A DNA stretch of 60,603 nt from Prevotella sp. (lineage in GTDB: Bacteria; Bacteroidota; Bacteroidia; Bacteroidales; Bacteroidaceae). A program made the position numbers and the translations under genes. The stretch spans positions 1-60,603 of the forward strand of contig JAFYJN010000083.1 of the NCBI GenBank assembly GCA_017538105.1, written 5' to 3'. Below, piece after piece: positions 13,453-21,554 of this stretch. How positions within the stretch are numbered: the stretch's first letter is position 1; each line of letters begins with the position of its first letter. The notes beneath the pieces were generated by a model. It did not search any database and was not told the origin of the DNA. It saw only the letters and a list, made by a program, of their open reading frames with translations.

Positions 13453-14328
13453 TCAAATCCTATCCAGCACCTTCTTAATCAAACCGTCGATGGTGTTCTT
13501 GTAACTGGCGTTGGCTTCCTTGGCCAGACGGTTGGCTATCACCATGCAACAGGTCATGGCCTTGTGGCCCATCAACAAAGAAAGACCGGCGATGGCACTG
13601 CTCTCCATTTCGAAATTGGTGATGCGTAAACCATTGTATTCAAATGATTCCACCTTTTCATTCTGCTTCGGATCGGCCAGACCCAGGCGCAACTCACGAC
13701 CTTGGGGGCCGAAGAAACCACCACAGGCGATGGTCACGCCACGTACCATGTCGTCTTGTGCAATGCGGTCTATCAACTCGGCATTGGCATTAGCCACATA
13801 GGGCGCGCCTTTTTGAGGATTCCACTTCATGTGCTTCACGAAAGCACGCTCGAGATCCAAATCACAAACCTCATCGCGTCCAGCATAGTAATTCAGCAAT
13901 CCGTCGAACCCGATGCTCTTCACCGAGGCAATATATGTGCCTACGGGTGTGTTGGGTTGTAAACCGCCACAGGTGCCAATACGCACGATGGTAAGGCTAC
14001 GCAACTCATCGTGCTCGGTGCGAGTCTTGAAATCAATATTTGCCAAAGCGTCGAGCTCATTCAACACGATGTCGATGTTGTCACAGCCGATACCTGTACT
14101 TTGTACTGTGATGCGCTTGCCTTTGTAACTGCCGGTGATGCTGCGGAACTCACGGCTCGACACGTCACACTCTTGTTCGTCGAAATGGGCTGCCACAGTG
14201 GGCACACGACCGGGGTCACCTACCAAGATAACTCGGTCGGCCAACTGTTCGGGTTTCAAATGCAAATGGAAAACGCTGCCATCAGGATTGATAATCAGCT
14301 CCGATTCCGGAAAATATTTCTTTGCCAT
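13453..14328 (-). CDS. Nucleoside phosphorylase (uridine phosphorylase-like)
   Basis: The 291-residue protein has phosphorylase superfamily features: VILVGDPGRVPTVA near residue 35, STGIGCDNIDIVLNEL near 78, IVRIGTCGGLQ near 113 (phosphate and ribose binding) and ITNFEMESSAIAGLSLLMGHKAM near 235 (the glutamate/methionine/glutamate ribose-binding motif). It cleaves a pyrimidine or purine nucleoside with phosphate; uridine specificity is likely from overall resemblance but not proven. It precedes mnmE in the same direction with 24 bases between. A TAAATTTG -7-like box (complement of 14354-14361) lies just upstream. Confidence 0.88.
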   Translation of the reverse strand: MAKKYFPESELIINPDGSVFHLHLKPEQLADRVILVGDPGRVPTVAAHFDEQECDVSSREFRSITGSYKGKRITVQSTGIGCDNIDIVLNELDALANIDFKTRTEHDELRSLTIVRIGTCGGLQPNTPVGTYIASVKSIGFDGLLNYYAGRDEVCDLDLERAFVKHMKWNPQKGAPYVANANAELIDRIAQDDMVRGVTIACGGFFGPQGRELRLGLADPKQNEKVESFEYNGLRITNFEMESSAIAGLSLLMGHKAMTCCMVIANRLAKEANASYKNTIDGLIKKVLDRI

Positions 14329-14430
14329 ATTGTTGGAGTTTTAGTTAAAAAAGCAAATTTAAACAATTTCTCCGAACAATGAAAACTTTCTTCCAATTTT
14401 AACATTTTCCCCGCACTCCTCAGACTGGTT

Positions 14431-14516
14431 TCCCCTCCTTGGGAGGATAAATCAATCAACCTCACCCCTCAGATAGGTTCCCCCCTCCTTGGGAGGGGGG
14501 TAGGGGGAGGTTAAGC
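14431..14516. repeat. Palindromic CCCCTCCTTGGGAGG intergenic repeat
   Basis: Two imperfect copies of a palindrome built on CCTCCTTGGGAGG separated by AACCTCACCCCTCAG. A related element lies at 19747-19775. The second copy supplies the end of the neighbouring ttcA-like gene. Confidence 0.6.
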
Positions 14517-15166
14517 GCATGCCATACACTGTACCTCGCTTCGGGGTTCAGTTGCTCCACCTCGGAGAAAAGCCGGCGAATATCGGCACGGTAGCTGTCG
14601 TCTTCATACTGGCATAACGTTTTTTGCGACACATAGCCTCGCAATCGGGCATATTCTTCCAAGTCTGCTTCATGCTCGTGGCATAAAGGACGGATAAGAG
14701 TCAATGGCATCTTGTCCATCTTCATCTTAGGGGGCATCGATGAAAAGTGTCCTTGGAAAAACACGTTCATGAGAGCGGTGTGGATAATGTCGTCTTGGTG
14801 ATGACCTAATGCTATTTTGTTGAAACCATGTTCTTGGGCATAGTTGAACAGCTGTTTCCTGCGGTTCCAACTGCATAAGAAACAGGGCGACTTTCTGCGG
14901 TCGGTACTAGGGTCGAATGAGGTGGTCAACACATGCAGCGGTACACCACATTCTGCCGCAAACGACTCTAAATAACGGGTGTCGCTCTCGTATGGGATGT
15001 TCTCCATGCGCACATGCACGGCCTCCACTACAATCTGCGGGCGGTGGATACGCTGAGTGCCACCGAGAAGTTCCAGCAGACACAACGAATCCTTGCCGCC
15101 AGAAAGACCGACAAGGATGCGGTCGCCATCTTCTATCAACTCATGATGCGACAACGCTTTTTTCAT
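14462..15166 (-). CDS. TtcA-like tRNA thiolation PP-loop ATPase
   Basis: The PP-loop SGGKDSLCLLELL sits near residue 20 and a CFLC pair near residue 95, as in the TtcA family that thiolates C32 of tRNA using a cysteine-bound Fe-S cluster. HHQDD follows near 121. At 234 residues it is shorter than E. coli TtcA (311), missing N-terminal sequence before the PP-loop. The last dozen residues (PLPPSQGGGNLSEG) are encoded by an intergenic palindromic repeat, so the original stop has been replaced by read-through into repeat DNA. A TtcA/TilS superfamily member with another substrate is possible. Confidence 0.8.
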   Translation of the reverse strand: MKKALSHHELIEDGDRILVGLSGGKDSLCLLELLGGTQRIHRPQIVVEAVHVRMENIPYESDTRYLESFAAECGVPLHVLTTSFDPSTDRRKSPCFLCSWNRRKQLFNYAQEHGFNKIALGHHQDDIIHTALMNVFFQGHFSSMPPKMKMDKMPLTLIRPLCHEHEADLEEYARLRGYVSQKTLCQYEDDSYRADIRRLFSEVEQLNPEARYSVWHALNLPLPPSQGGGNLSEG

Positions 15167-15204
15167 ATCGGCTCACAATATGCCGATATACCTCCGTCTT
15201 TTTC

Positions 15205-15250
15205 CACTCGTCACTCATCACTCGTCGCTCATCACTCGTCGCTCGTCACT
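15205..15250. repeat. CACTCGTCACTCATCACT simple repeat
   Basis: Degenerate tandem repeat built from CACTCRTC units between the ttcA-like and DUF486 genes. Copies of the same type occur at 46019-46090 and, inside a gene, at 60003-60087. Confidence 0.75.
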
Positions 15251-15617
15251 ATTTCATAAACACCAGATACACGGCGCAGATGATAAGCAGGAACGCCAAC
15301 ACGTGGTTCCAATGAAGACTTTGACCCTGGAAAAGGATATTGGCAATCGCAGCGAATACCCCCAGACTGATGCATTCCTGAATCACTTTCAACTGAACCA
15401 AGTTGAAGGGACCGCCATTGCCCTCAAAACCCATACGGTTAGCGGGAACCTGACAGCAATACTCAAAAAAGGCGATGCACCAACTAAAGGCTATCACACC
15501 CAACAGCGGCCAATGACTACTCACGCCTGACTGTTGCAAACGAAGATGCCCGTACCAAGCCAATGTCATGAAGACATTGCTCAGTACGAGCAACAATATT
15601 GTATATAATCCGTTCAT
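15249..15617 (-). CDS. DUF486-family small membrane protein
   Basis: This 122-residue protein has four predicted transmembrane helices (about 3-22, 36-53, 68-95, 101-121) and the DUF486 pattern WYGHL, PANRxGF and FNLVQLKVIQE. It resembles half of a drug/metabolite transporter and probably acts as a dimer in the inner membrane. The substrate is unknown. It lies between the glutamate synthase fusion and the ttcA-like gene, all on the minus strand. Confidence 0.85.
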   Translation of the reverse strand: MNGLYTILLLVLSNVFMTLAWYGHLRLQQSGVSSHWPLLGVIAFSWCIAFFEYCCQVPANRMGFEGNGGPFNLVQLKVIQECISLGVFAAIANILFQGQSLHWNHVLAFLLIICAVYLVFMK

Positions 15618-15677
15618 AATCGAGTAAAAATAGTAATTAACTACTCCTTCACTCCTCCAGACTATTGTCTAAAATCC

Positions 15678-18038
15678 TTAACTTCTTAATCTTTCATGCA
15701 TATTCAAGGCGGCACGACGACCGTCGCCCATAGCCAGAATGACAGTGGCACCACCGCGAACGATATCACCGCCAGCATACAGGTTGTCACGCGACGAGCG
15801 CATCTCCTCATTCACCACGATGGTATTCTTGCGGCCCAATTCCAGACCTGCCACTGACTTGGGTACGAGGGGATTAGGTGATACGCCTACGGCAACAATC
15901 ACCTGGTCAACGTCCAACGTCACAGTCTTGCCCTCAACGGGAACGGGACTCCTACGGCCGCTGGCATCGGGTTCGCCCAGTTCCATCACCTGCAACACTG
16001 CTTGCTTCACGGCACCATTCTCATCGGCCAAGTACTCGATGGGGTTGTGCAGCGTCAGGAACTCAATGCCTTCTTCCTTGGCGTGTTTCACTTCTTCCAA
16101 ACGGGCGGGCATCTCAGCCTCGCTGCGACGGTACACCAAAGTCACTTTGGCACCCAGACGCTTGGCGGTGCGACACGAGTCCATGGCGGTGTTGCCACCA
16201 CCTACCACCATCACGTTCTTGCCAAGGTTCAAAGGGGTATCGGTGGAGGGATTGGCGGCATCCATTAGGTTCACACGAGTAAGATACTCGTTAGACGACA
16301 TGATGTTGATGAGGTTCTCGCCGGGAATGCCCATAAAATTGGGAAGACCGGCACCACTACCTACAAATATACCTGCAAATCCATTCTTCTCAAGGTCGCC
16401 GATGCTCAGTGTCTTGCCAATGATGCAGTCGGTCTGAAAATGGACACCCATCTTCCGCAAGTTTTCTATCTCAACATCGACGATGCGGTTGGGAAGACGG
16501 AACTCGGGAATGCCGTATTTCAGCACACCACCGATCTCATGCAGGGCTTCGAAAACATAAACATCATAGCCGAATTTGGCCATGTCGCCGGCAAAACTCA
16601 GGCCAGCGGGACCACTACCCACAACGGCTATCTTTTTGCCGTTCGAGGGGGCTACTGTTGGAACGGACATCTTGCCGCTCTCGCGCTCATAGTCGGCGGC
16701 AAAACGCTCAAGATAACCAATGGCAACGGCAGGCTCGTTCATCTTCAAGTGGATGCAACGGCTCTCACACTGCTTCTCCTGGGGACAGACGCGACCGCAC
16801 ACGGCAGGTAAAGCCGAAGTGCTCTTCAGCACACGGGCGGCACTCAAGAAATCGCCGCGCTCGATGTTTTTAATAAACGAGGGGATATTGATATTCACCG
16901 GACAGCCTTCCACACAGGTGGGTTTCGCACAGTCCAGACAGCGATGGGCTTCGGTGATTGCCTGTTCGGCCGACAGACCGGTCTGCACCTCTTCCAGACG
17001 GGTAGTGCTGCGGTAGGAAGCATCCAACTCGGGCATCACCACACGCTCAATGGCGGTACGCTCCTTAGGTTTCATCTGTTTGCGCAACTCCTGGCGCCAA
17101 GCGGCATTGCGGTCGGTCAACTCCTCCAAACTCATTTCTTCTTGAGGCTCTCCAGCTGCCGAGGTCGTGCATGAAACCGTCACGTCGTCTGCCCTTTGCT
17201 CTTCATCGCGGTTGTAAGCGTGTTCCTCGAAATGGGCCAACTCTTCTTGTTCGGCACGCTTGAAAGTTCCCATGCGCTTGAACATCTCGTCCCAGTCCAC
17301 CTGGAATCCGTCGAACTCGGGACCGTCGATACACACAAACTTGGTCTTGCCGCCGATAGTAAGACGACAAGCACCGCACATACCTGTGCCGTCCACCATG
17401 ATGGTGTTCAAAGACACGTCGGTGGGGATGTCGTATTTCTTCGTCAGCAGACAGCAGAATTTCATCATGATGGGAGGGCCGATGGCAAACACCTTGTCGA
17501 TGTGCTCCTGTTGGATGAGTTTTTCCATGCCAACGGTGACAACGCCTTTCTCGCCATAAGAGCCGTCATCGGTCATGATGAGCACTTCGTCGGATGAAGC
17601 TCTGACCTCGTCTTCCATGATAATAAGGTCTTTGCTCCGGCCTGCCAACACGCTGAGTACCCGGTTGCCAGCGGCTTTCAACGCGCGGATGATGGGCAAC
17701 ATAGGGGCGACACCTACACCGCCGCCGGCACACAGCACCGTGCCGAACTTCTCAATGTGGGTGGCATTGCCAAGTGGACCTACCACGTCGGTGATATAGT
17801 CACCTACATTCAGGTCGCACAACTTGATACTCGACAGACCCACCTTTTGGACCACCAGGGTGATGGTACCGCGCTCAATGTTGGCATCGGCAATGGTTAA
17901 CGGCATGCGCTCTCCTTTATGGCCAACGCGTACAATCACAAAATGTCCGGCTTTCCTGCTTTTGGCGATCAACGGAGCTTCCACCTCAAAAAGGAAAACT
18001 TTCTCCGAAAACTGTTCTTTCCTTACTATCTTGTTCAT
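15678..18038 (-). CDS. Fused ferredoxin-NADP reductase / NADPH glutamate synthase small subunit-like protein
   Basis: The 786-residue product joins two flavoproteins. Residues 1-280 resemble the dihydroorotate dehydrogenase electron-transfer (FNR-like) subunit with a 2Fe-2S motif DGTGMCGACR. From about 330 a glutamate-synthase small-subunit-like part follows, with cysteine clusters CLDCAKPTC-EGCP and CGRVCPQEKQC for 4Fe-4S centres, the FAD motif VVGSGPAGLSFAG and the NADP motif VVGGGNTAMDSCR. The arrangement matches the NfnAB pair (NADH-dependent reduced ferredoxin:NADP oxidoreductase) fused in one chain, so transhydrogenation between ferredoxin and NAD(P) is likely. ATG at 18038 starts MNKIVRKEQF, the usual start. 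Confidence 0.9.
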   Translation of the reverse strand: MNKIVRKEQFSEKVFLFEVEAPLIAKSRKAGHFVIVRVGHKGERMPLTIADANIERGTITLVVQKVGLSSIKLCDLNVGDYITDVVGPLGNATHIEKFGTVLCAGGGVGVAPMLPIIRALKAAGNRVLSVLAGRSKDLIIMEDEVRASSDEVLIMTDDGSYGEKGVVTVGMEKLIQQEHIDKVFAIGPPIMMKFCCLLTKKYDIPTDVSLNTIMVDGTGMCGACRLTIGGKTKFVCIDGPEFDGFQVDWDEMFKRMGTFKRAEQEELAHFEEHAYNRDEEQRADDVTVSCTTSAAGEPQEEMSLEELTDRNAAWRQELRKQMKPKERTAIERVVMPELDASYRSTTRLEEVQTGLSAEQAITEAHRCLDCAKPTCVEGCPVNINIPSFIKNIERGDFLSAARVLKSTSALPAVCGRVCPQEKQCESRCIHLKMNEPAVAIGYLERFAADYERESGKMSVPTVAPSNGKKIAVVGSGPAGLSFAGDMAKFGYDVYVFEALHEIGGVLKYGIPEFRLPNRIVDVEIENLRKMGVHFQTDCIIGKTLSIGDLEKNGFAGIFVGSGAGLPNFMGIPGENLINIMSSNEYLTRVNLMDAANPSTDTPLNLGKNVMVVGGGNTAMDSCRTAKRLGAKVTLVYRRSEAEMPARLEEVKHAKEEGIEFLTLHNPIEYLADENGAVKQAVLQVMELGEPDASGRRSPVPVEGKTVTLDVDQVIVAVGVSPNPLVPKSVAGLELGRKNTIVVNEEMRSSRDNLYAGGDIVRGGATVILAMGDGRRAALNMHERLRS

Positions 18039-18089
18039 AATGTCTTTCTTATCTATTTGTCTAAAATAGCCCTCCAAAAACGAATGGAT

Positions 18090-18247
18090 GTTCCCTTGTC
18101 GAACTATTTATGTGTTCTTATGTTCCTTTGTCGAACCCTTAATATGTTCTTCTGTTCCTTTGTCTAAATATATTTCTGTTCCTTTGTCGAACTCTTAACA
18201 TGTTCTTATGTTCCTATGTCGAAATATATTTTTGTTCCTTTGTCGAA
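18090..18247. repeat. GTTCCTTTGTCGAAC tandem repeat
   Basis: Six or so imperfect copies of GTTCCTTTGTCGAA separated by 17-24 AT-rich bases (for example CTCTTAACATGTTCTTAT). The unit lengths alternate and the spacers are related to each other, so it is not a CRISPR array. It fills the gap between serS and the reductase fusion gene. Confidence 0.8.
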
Positions 18248-18274
18248 CAACCTTCTGTTATTATGTCAAAAATC

Positions 18275-19591
18275 TCAATCAATGATGTCAAACCCACAAT
18301 AGGGAACCAACACCTTAGGCACACGGATGCCTTCTGGTGTCTGGTTGTTCTCCAATATGGCTGCTACAATGCGCGGTAAGGCCAAGGCGGAACCATTCAA
18401 CGTATGGCATAATTCAATCTTCTTGTCTGAAGACCTACGATAACGACATTTCAGACGGTTGGCTTGGTAGGTGTCGAAATTGCTCACCGACGATACTTCC
18501 AACCAACGTTCCTGAGCCTCGCTATATACCTCGAAATCGTAGCAAATGGCGCTGGTGAAACTCTGGTCGCCGCCACAGAGCAGCAATATGCGGTAGGGCA
18601 GTTCCAATTTCTTCAGCAACCCTTCCACGTGTTCCAACATCTCCTTGTGGCTCTCCTTCGAATGTTCGGGCTTGTCGATGCGCACAATCTCAATCTTCGA
18701 GAACTCGTGCAGACGGTTCAAACCGCGAACGTCTTTTCCATACGATCCGGCTTCACGACGGAAGCATTCGGTATAGGCGCAGTTCTTGATGGGCAGAGCG
18801 TCTTCGTCGAGAATGACGTCACGATAGATATTGGTAACAGGCACCTCGGCGGTGGGAATGAGATAGAAATCGTCTAACTCGCAGTGGTACATCTGTCCTT
18901 CCTTGTCGGGCAACTGACCGGTGCCGTAGCCTGATGCGGCATTGACAACCGTGGGGGGCATCAGTTCGGTATAGCCCGACTCGCGAGCCTCATCCAAGAA
19001 GAAATTGATGAGGGCACGCTGCAAACGGGCTCCCTTTCCCACATATACGGGGAAACCGGCTCCTGTAATCTTCACACCAAGGTCAAAATCAATGAGGTTG
19101 TATTTCTTTGCCAGTTCCCAATGGGGCAGCTTGGCAGAACCATTCGAGGGAACGGTCGTCCAATTGCCTACGGTATCACCGGCCACGCATTCACGAAGGT
19201 TGCTCTTCACCACATGATTATCTTCGGCGCTCACGCCCTCGGGTACTTCATCATAGGGAATATTGGGTATTTGGCAGAGTAGGGTGGTCAACTCCGATTC
19301 GCAGTCGCTCTTCTCGGTCTCCAATTGCTTGTTGGTCTCTTTCAACTGGGCCACCTTGGCTTTCACCTCGTCGGCTTCATCCTTCTTGCCCTGTTTCATC
19401 AACATGCCTATTTGTGAGGCCAGTTTCTTCGCTTCCGAAAGGTTGCTGTCAAGAGTCTGCTGGGCTTCACGACGGCGTTTGTCCACTCCAAGCACTTGGT
19501 CAATGGCTTCACGTGCTCCCTTGAAATGTTTCTTCTCCAAACCGGCGATAACACGCTCGGTTTCATCATGGATGAGTTTAAGTGTAAGCAT
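18275..19591 (-). CDS. serS: Seryl-tRNA synthetase
   Basis: SerRS charges tRNA-Ser with serine. The 438-residue protein starts with MLTLKLIHDETERVI and a coiled-coil arm (about 35-110), then the class II core: motif 2 FRREAGSYGKDVRGLNRLHEFSKIE and motif 3 LNGSALALPRIVAAILENNQ near the end. An -7 box lies at 19657-19664. Two tRNA-Ser genes are present in the window at 4277 and 4450. Confidence 0.97.
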   Translation of the reverse strand: MLTLKLIHDETERVIAGLEKKHFKGAREAIDQVLGVDKRRREAQQTLDSNLSEAKKLASQIGMLMKQGKKDEADEVKAKVAQLKETNKQLETEKSDCESELTTLLCQIPNIPYDEVPEGVSAEDNHVVKSNLRECVAGDTVGNWTTVPSNGSAKLPHWELAKKYNLIDFDLGVKITGAGFPVYVGKGARLQRALINFFLDEARESGYTELMPPTVVNAASGYGTGQLPDKEGQMYHCELDDFYLIPTAEVPVTNIYRDVILDEDALPIKNCAYTECFRREAGSYGKDVRGLNRLHEFSKIEIVRIDKPEHSKESHKEMLEHVEGLLKKLELPYRILLLCGGDQSFTSAICYDFEVYSEAQERWLEVSSVSNFDTYQANRLKCRYRRSSDKKIELCHTLNGSALALPRIVAAILENNQTPEGIRVPKVLVPYCGFDIID

Positions 19592-20058
19592 ACTTGTATG
19601 ATTGTTTATTCTTTGTTATTCTTGTTCCTGATTGTTACAATTACGAAATATGGCTGCAAAATTACTAAAAAATATTGATTACGTGTACTATATGTCATAA
19701 GTTTCACGCTTTTTTGTCTTTTTGTTTCCATTGATCCGACTTCTTTCCCTCTTTCCTCCTGTCGTTCCCCTCCCTTGTAGGGGAGGGGATAGAAGTGGGG
19801 TCGGTAATCAAATACCCCCGTTCGGGCGGATTTGTAATCCGACTGCACTACCTTGTCCGACTGCACTACCTTGCCCGACCATGTTGCTGGGCTCTGGGCT
19901 ATTGGATTCTAACTCCTCCTTACTCCTTTTAACTCCTTACAACTGGAGCTTGTGGAAGTTGAATCAAAACCCTATGTCCCTCTGTCTAAAAGCAGAAATC
20001 CCGGCTCTTTGTCAAGAACCGGGAAGTCTGTGTTTGTTTGGAATAAGTGAAAAAAATG
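19592..20058. other. Gene-poor gap between serS and rpmA
   Basis: No gene seen. It contains the serS -7 box TAATTTTG (complement of 19657-19664), a CCCCTCCCTTGTAGGGGAGGGG palindrome at about 19747-19770 and a short GACTGCACTACCTTGCCC-type duplication at 19840-19875. AACCGGGA/TCCCGG (around 20000-20025) could be part of a hairpin downstream of rpmA. Confidence 0.5.
19657..19664 (-). promoter_or_regulatory. -7 box of serS
   Basis: Complement reads TAATTTTG, fitting TAnnTTTG, 66 bases before the serS start. No clear -33 TTTG. Confidence 0.45.
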
Positions 20059-20322
20059 TTAGGCCTCTGCCTCGGGAATAACCGAAACGACGCTCTTGTT
20101 GCGAGCTCCTTTATGGAAATTCACCGTGCCATCGACCAACGCGTAAAGCGTGTCGTCCTTACCAATACCGACATTGCGGCCAGGATTGTGCTTCGTACCA
20201 CGCTGACGCACGATGATGTTGCCGGCTAAAACCTTCTGGCCACCGAACATCTTGATGCCTAATCGCTGAGCAGCCGATTCGCGGCCGTTCTTCGAACTAC
20301 CTACACCTTTTTTATGTGCCAT
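20059..20322 (-). CDS. rpmA: Ribosomal protein L27
   Basis: The 87-residue product begins [16 protein letters not shown] and has the L27 core [26 protein letters not shown]27 lies at the peptidyl-transferase centre of the 50S subunit. It follows rplU with a 15-base gap, the usual rplU-rpmA operon. Confidence 0.98.
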   Translation of the reverse strand: MAHKKGVGSSKNGRESAAQRLGIKMFGGQKVLAGNIIVRQRGTKHNPGRNVGIGKDDTLYALVDGTVNFHKGARNKSVVSVIPEAEA

Positions 20323-20337
20323 TTCTTTGTCCTCCTT

Positions 20338-20655
20338 TTAAGCAATTACTGACTTGATTTCTACCTGGGTGAACTGGGCACGATGGCCATTCTTCTTGCG
20401 AGAGTCCTTGCGACGCTTCATCTTGAAGACAATCACTTTGTCACCCTTGACAAGCGGTTTCACCACTTCACATACTACTTTCGCACCCTCTACGGTCGGT
20501 GCGCCTACCGTCACGGCACCCTCGTTGTCCACGAGCAATACCTTGTCAAACTCAACAGACTGGCCTTCCTCAGCATCCCTGATGTGATGAACGAACAGTT
20601 TCTTTCCCTGTTCGGCCTTGAACTGCTGACCGTTAATTTCTACAATTGCGTACAT
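20338..20655 (-). CDS. rplU: Ribosomal protein L21
   Basis: L21 of the 50S subunit. The start [19 protein letters not shown] at 20655 is the family start; an upstream in-frame ATG at 20709 would add 18 residues unlike L21. The C-terminal part has the [21 protein letters not shown] signature, binding 23S rRNA. First gene of the rplU-rpmA operon; promoter -7 box at 20741-20748. Confidence 0.98.
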   Translation of the reverse strand: MYAIVEINGQQFKAEQGKKLFVHHIRDAEEGQSVEFDKVLLVDNEGAVTVGAPTVEGAKVVCEVVKPLVKGDKVIVFKMKRRKDSRKKNGHRAQFTQVEIKSVIA

Positions 20656-20740
20656 TATTATATTGTAAAACGGTTCTTCCGCGAGGCGGTGCGACACTCT
20701 CTCACACACTTAACCGAGCCCCTACGGACTAAATCGGCTG

Positions 20741-20748
20741 CAAAATTA
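20741..20748 (-). promoter_or_regulatory. -7 box of rplU-rpmA
   Basis: Complement reads TAATTTTG followed by CAGCC, the same box and flank as at serS. About 85 bases before the rplU start. Confidence 0.5.
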
Positions 20749-21201
20749 CTAAATTCATCTTGTTTATAATTCCACACAACAACAGTTTTTTGCTTTCTTA
20801 ACAAAAAATAACATACAAAACAAAAAAGCGATTACCTTCTCAGGCGACCGCTTCATCTTCAATAGGTATTAGTTTTTTTTTAAGGTAAAAAGATTGTTTT
20901 CAGGATAACACTTGCAAAGATAGACCATTTTTTTAATAAACAAAATGATTTCTCACATTTTTTTTAAAAAAAACATTGTGTGCCCACACACTTTTTTGTT
21001 CTCACGAAATATCGATTTATCTTTACATCAATTACCATAAAAAACAATAGGTTTCAAAAAATACATATCAATTCGTAAACATTCAACGGCTATTCAATGT
21101 AAAAGAACTTTTTCGTCCTTTCGCGTTTTTCACATTTCAAAAAAACGCTATTTCGTGTGGTAATTTGTAGTGAAAGATGTTCCTCCGCTTTCAGAAAAGA
21201 C
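20749..21201. other. AT-rich gap
   Basis: No gene seen. It holds a possible minus-strand terminator (stem 20827-20836 with 20843-20852, then six T on the minus strand) and a small plus-strand hairpin GTGTG-CCCA-CACAC followed by six T at 20978-20997. Neither has an obvious upstream gene. Confidence 0.45.
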
Positions 21202-21367
21202 AAAAAAAGAGGGAAAGAACTCCTGATGGAGTCGCCTTCCCGACGAAATCGTAGATGATTTGTAATTTCTTTCTAATTCCTCTTTTTGACTATATAACCT
21301 AAATAACCTAATAACTTAAAATATGCAATGTAAAACTTATGGATAATCTCAAACTATTATCTTTTTT
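21202..21367 (-). ncRNA. Candidate small RNA with promoter and terminator
   Basis: On the minus strand TACCTTTG (complement of 21374-21381) is preceded 21 bases upstream by a TTG core (21403-21405). About 125 bases after the predicted start comes a strong terminator: GGGAA and ACTCC strands pair across loop ATCA (21211-21241), followed by TC and seven T (21202-21208). No ATG lies in the transcript. It is divergent from the GH2 gene. I cannot name a family. Confidence 0.45.
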
Positions 21368-21519
21368 CTGATGCAAAGGTACAATCGATTGATACCTCAT
21401 TCCAACAAAAACAATCTTTTTCTGTTAATTACCTTGCGACAGAGCGTCTATTGTGCGACAAATGGCATAGGCGCATTCAAAAACTGTCGCACGAATGCCT
21501 TTTTCTCAACTTTTTTACG

Positions 21520-21527
21520 TACATTTG
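21520..21527 (+). promoter_or_regulatory. -7 box of the GH2 gene
   Basis: TACATTTG fits TAnnTTTG; start of transcription would be near 21534, so translation must begin after that, supporting ATG 21555 (or 21537). Confidence 0.55.
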
Positions 21528-21554
21528 CAGAAAACAATGCTCAAAACAGTCATC

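Noticed and set aside
18090-18247. CRISPR array
   Set aside because: Repeat units are short and variable, spacers are related to each other and of two lengths, and no cas genes are present.
19606-19866. 86-codon frame upstream of serS
   Set aside because: It is built from the palindromic repeat and promoter DNA, with no family resemblance.
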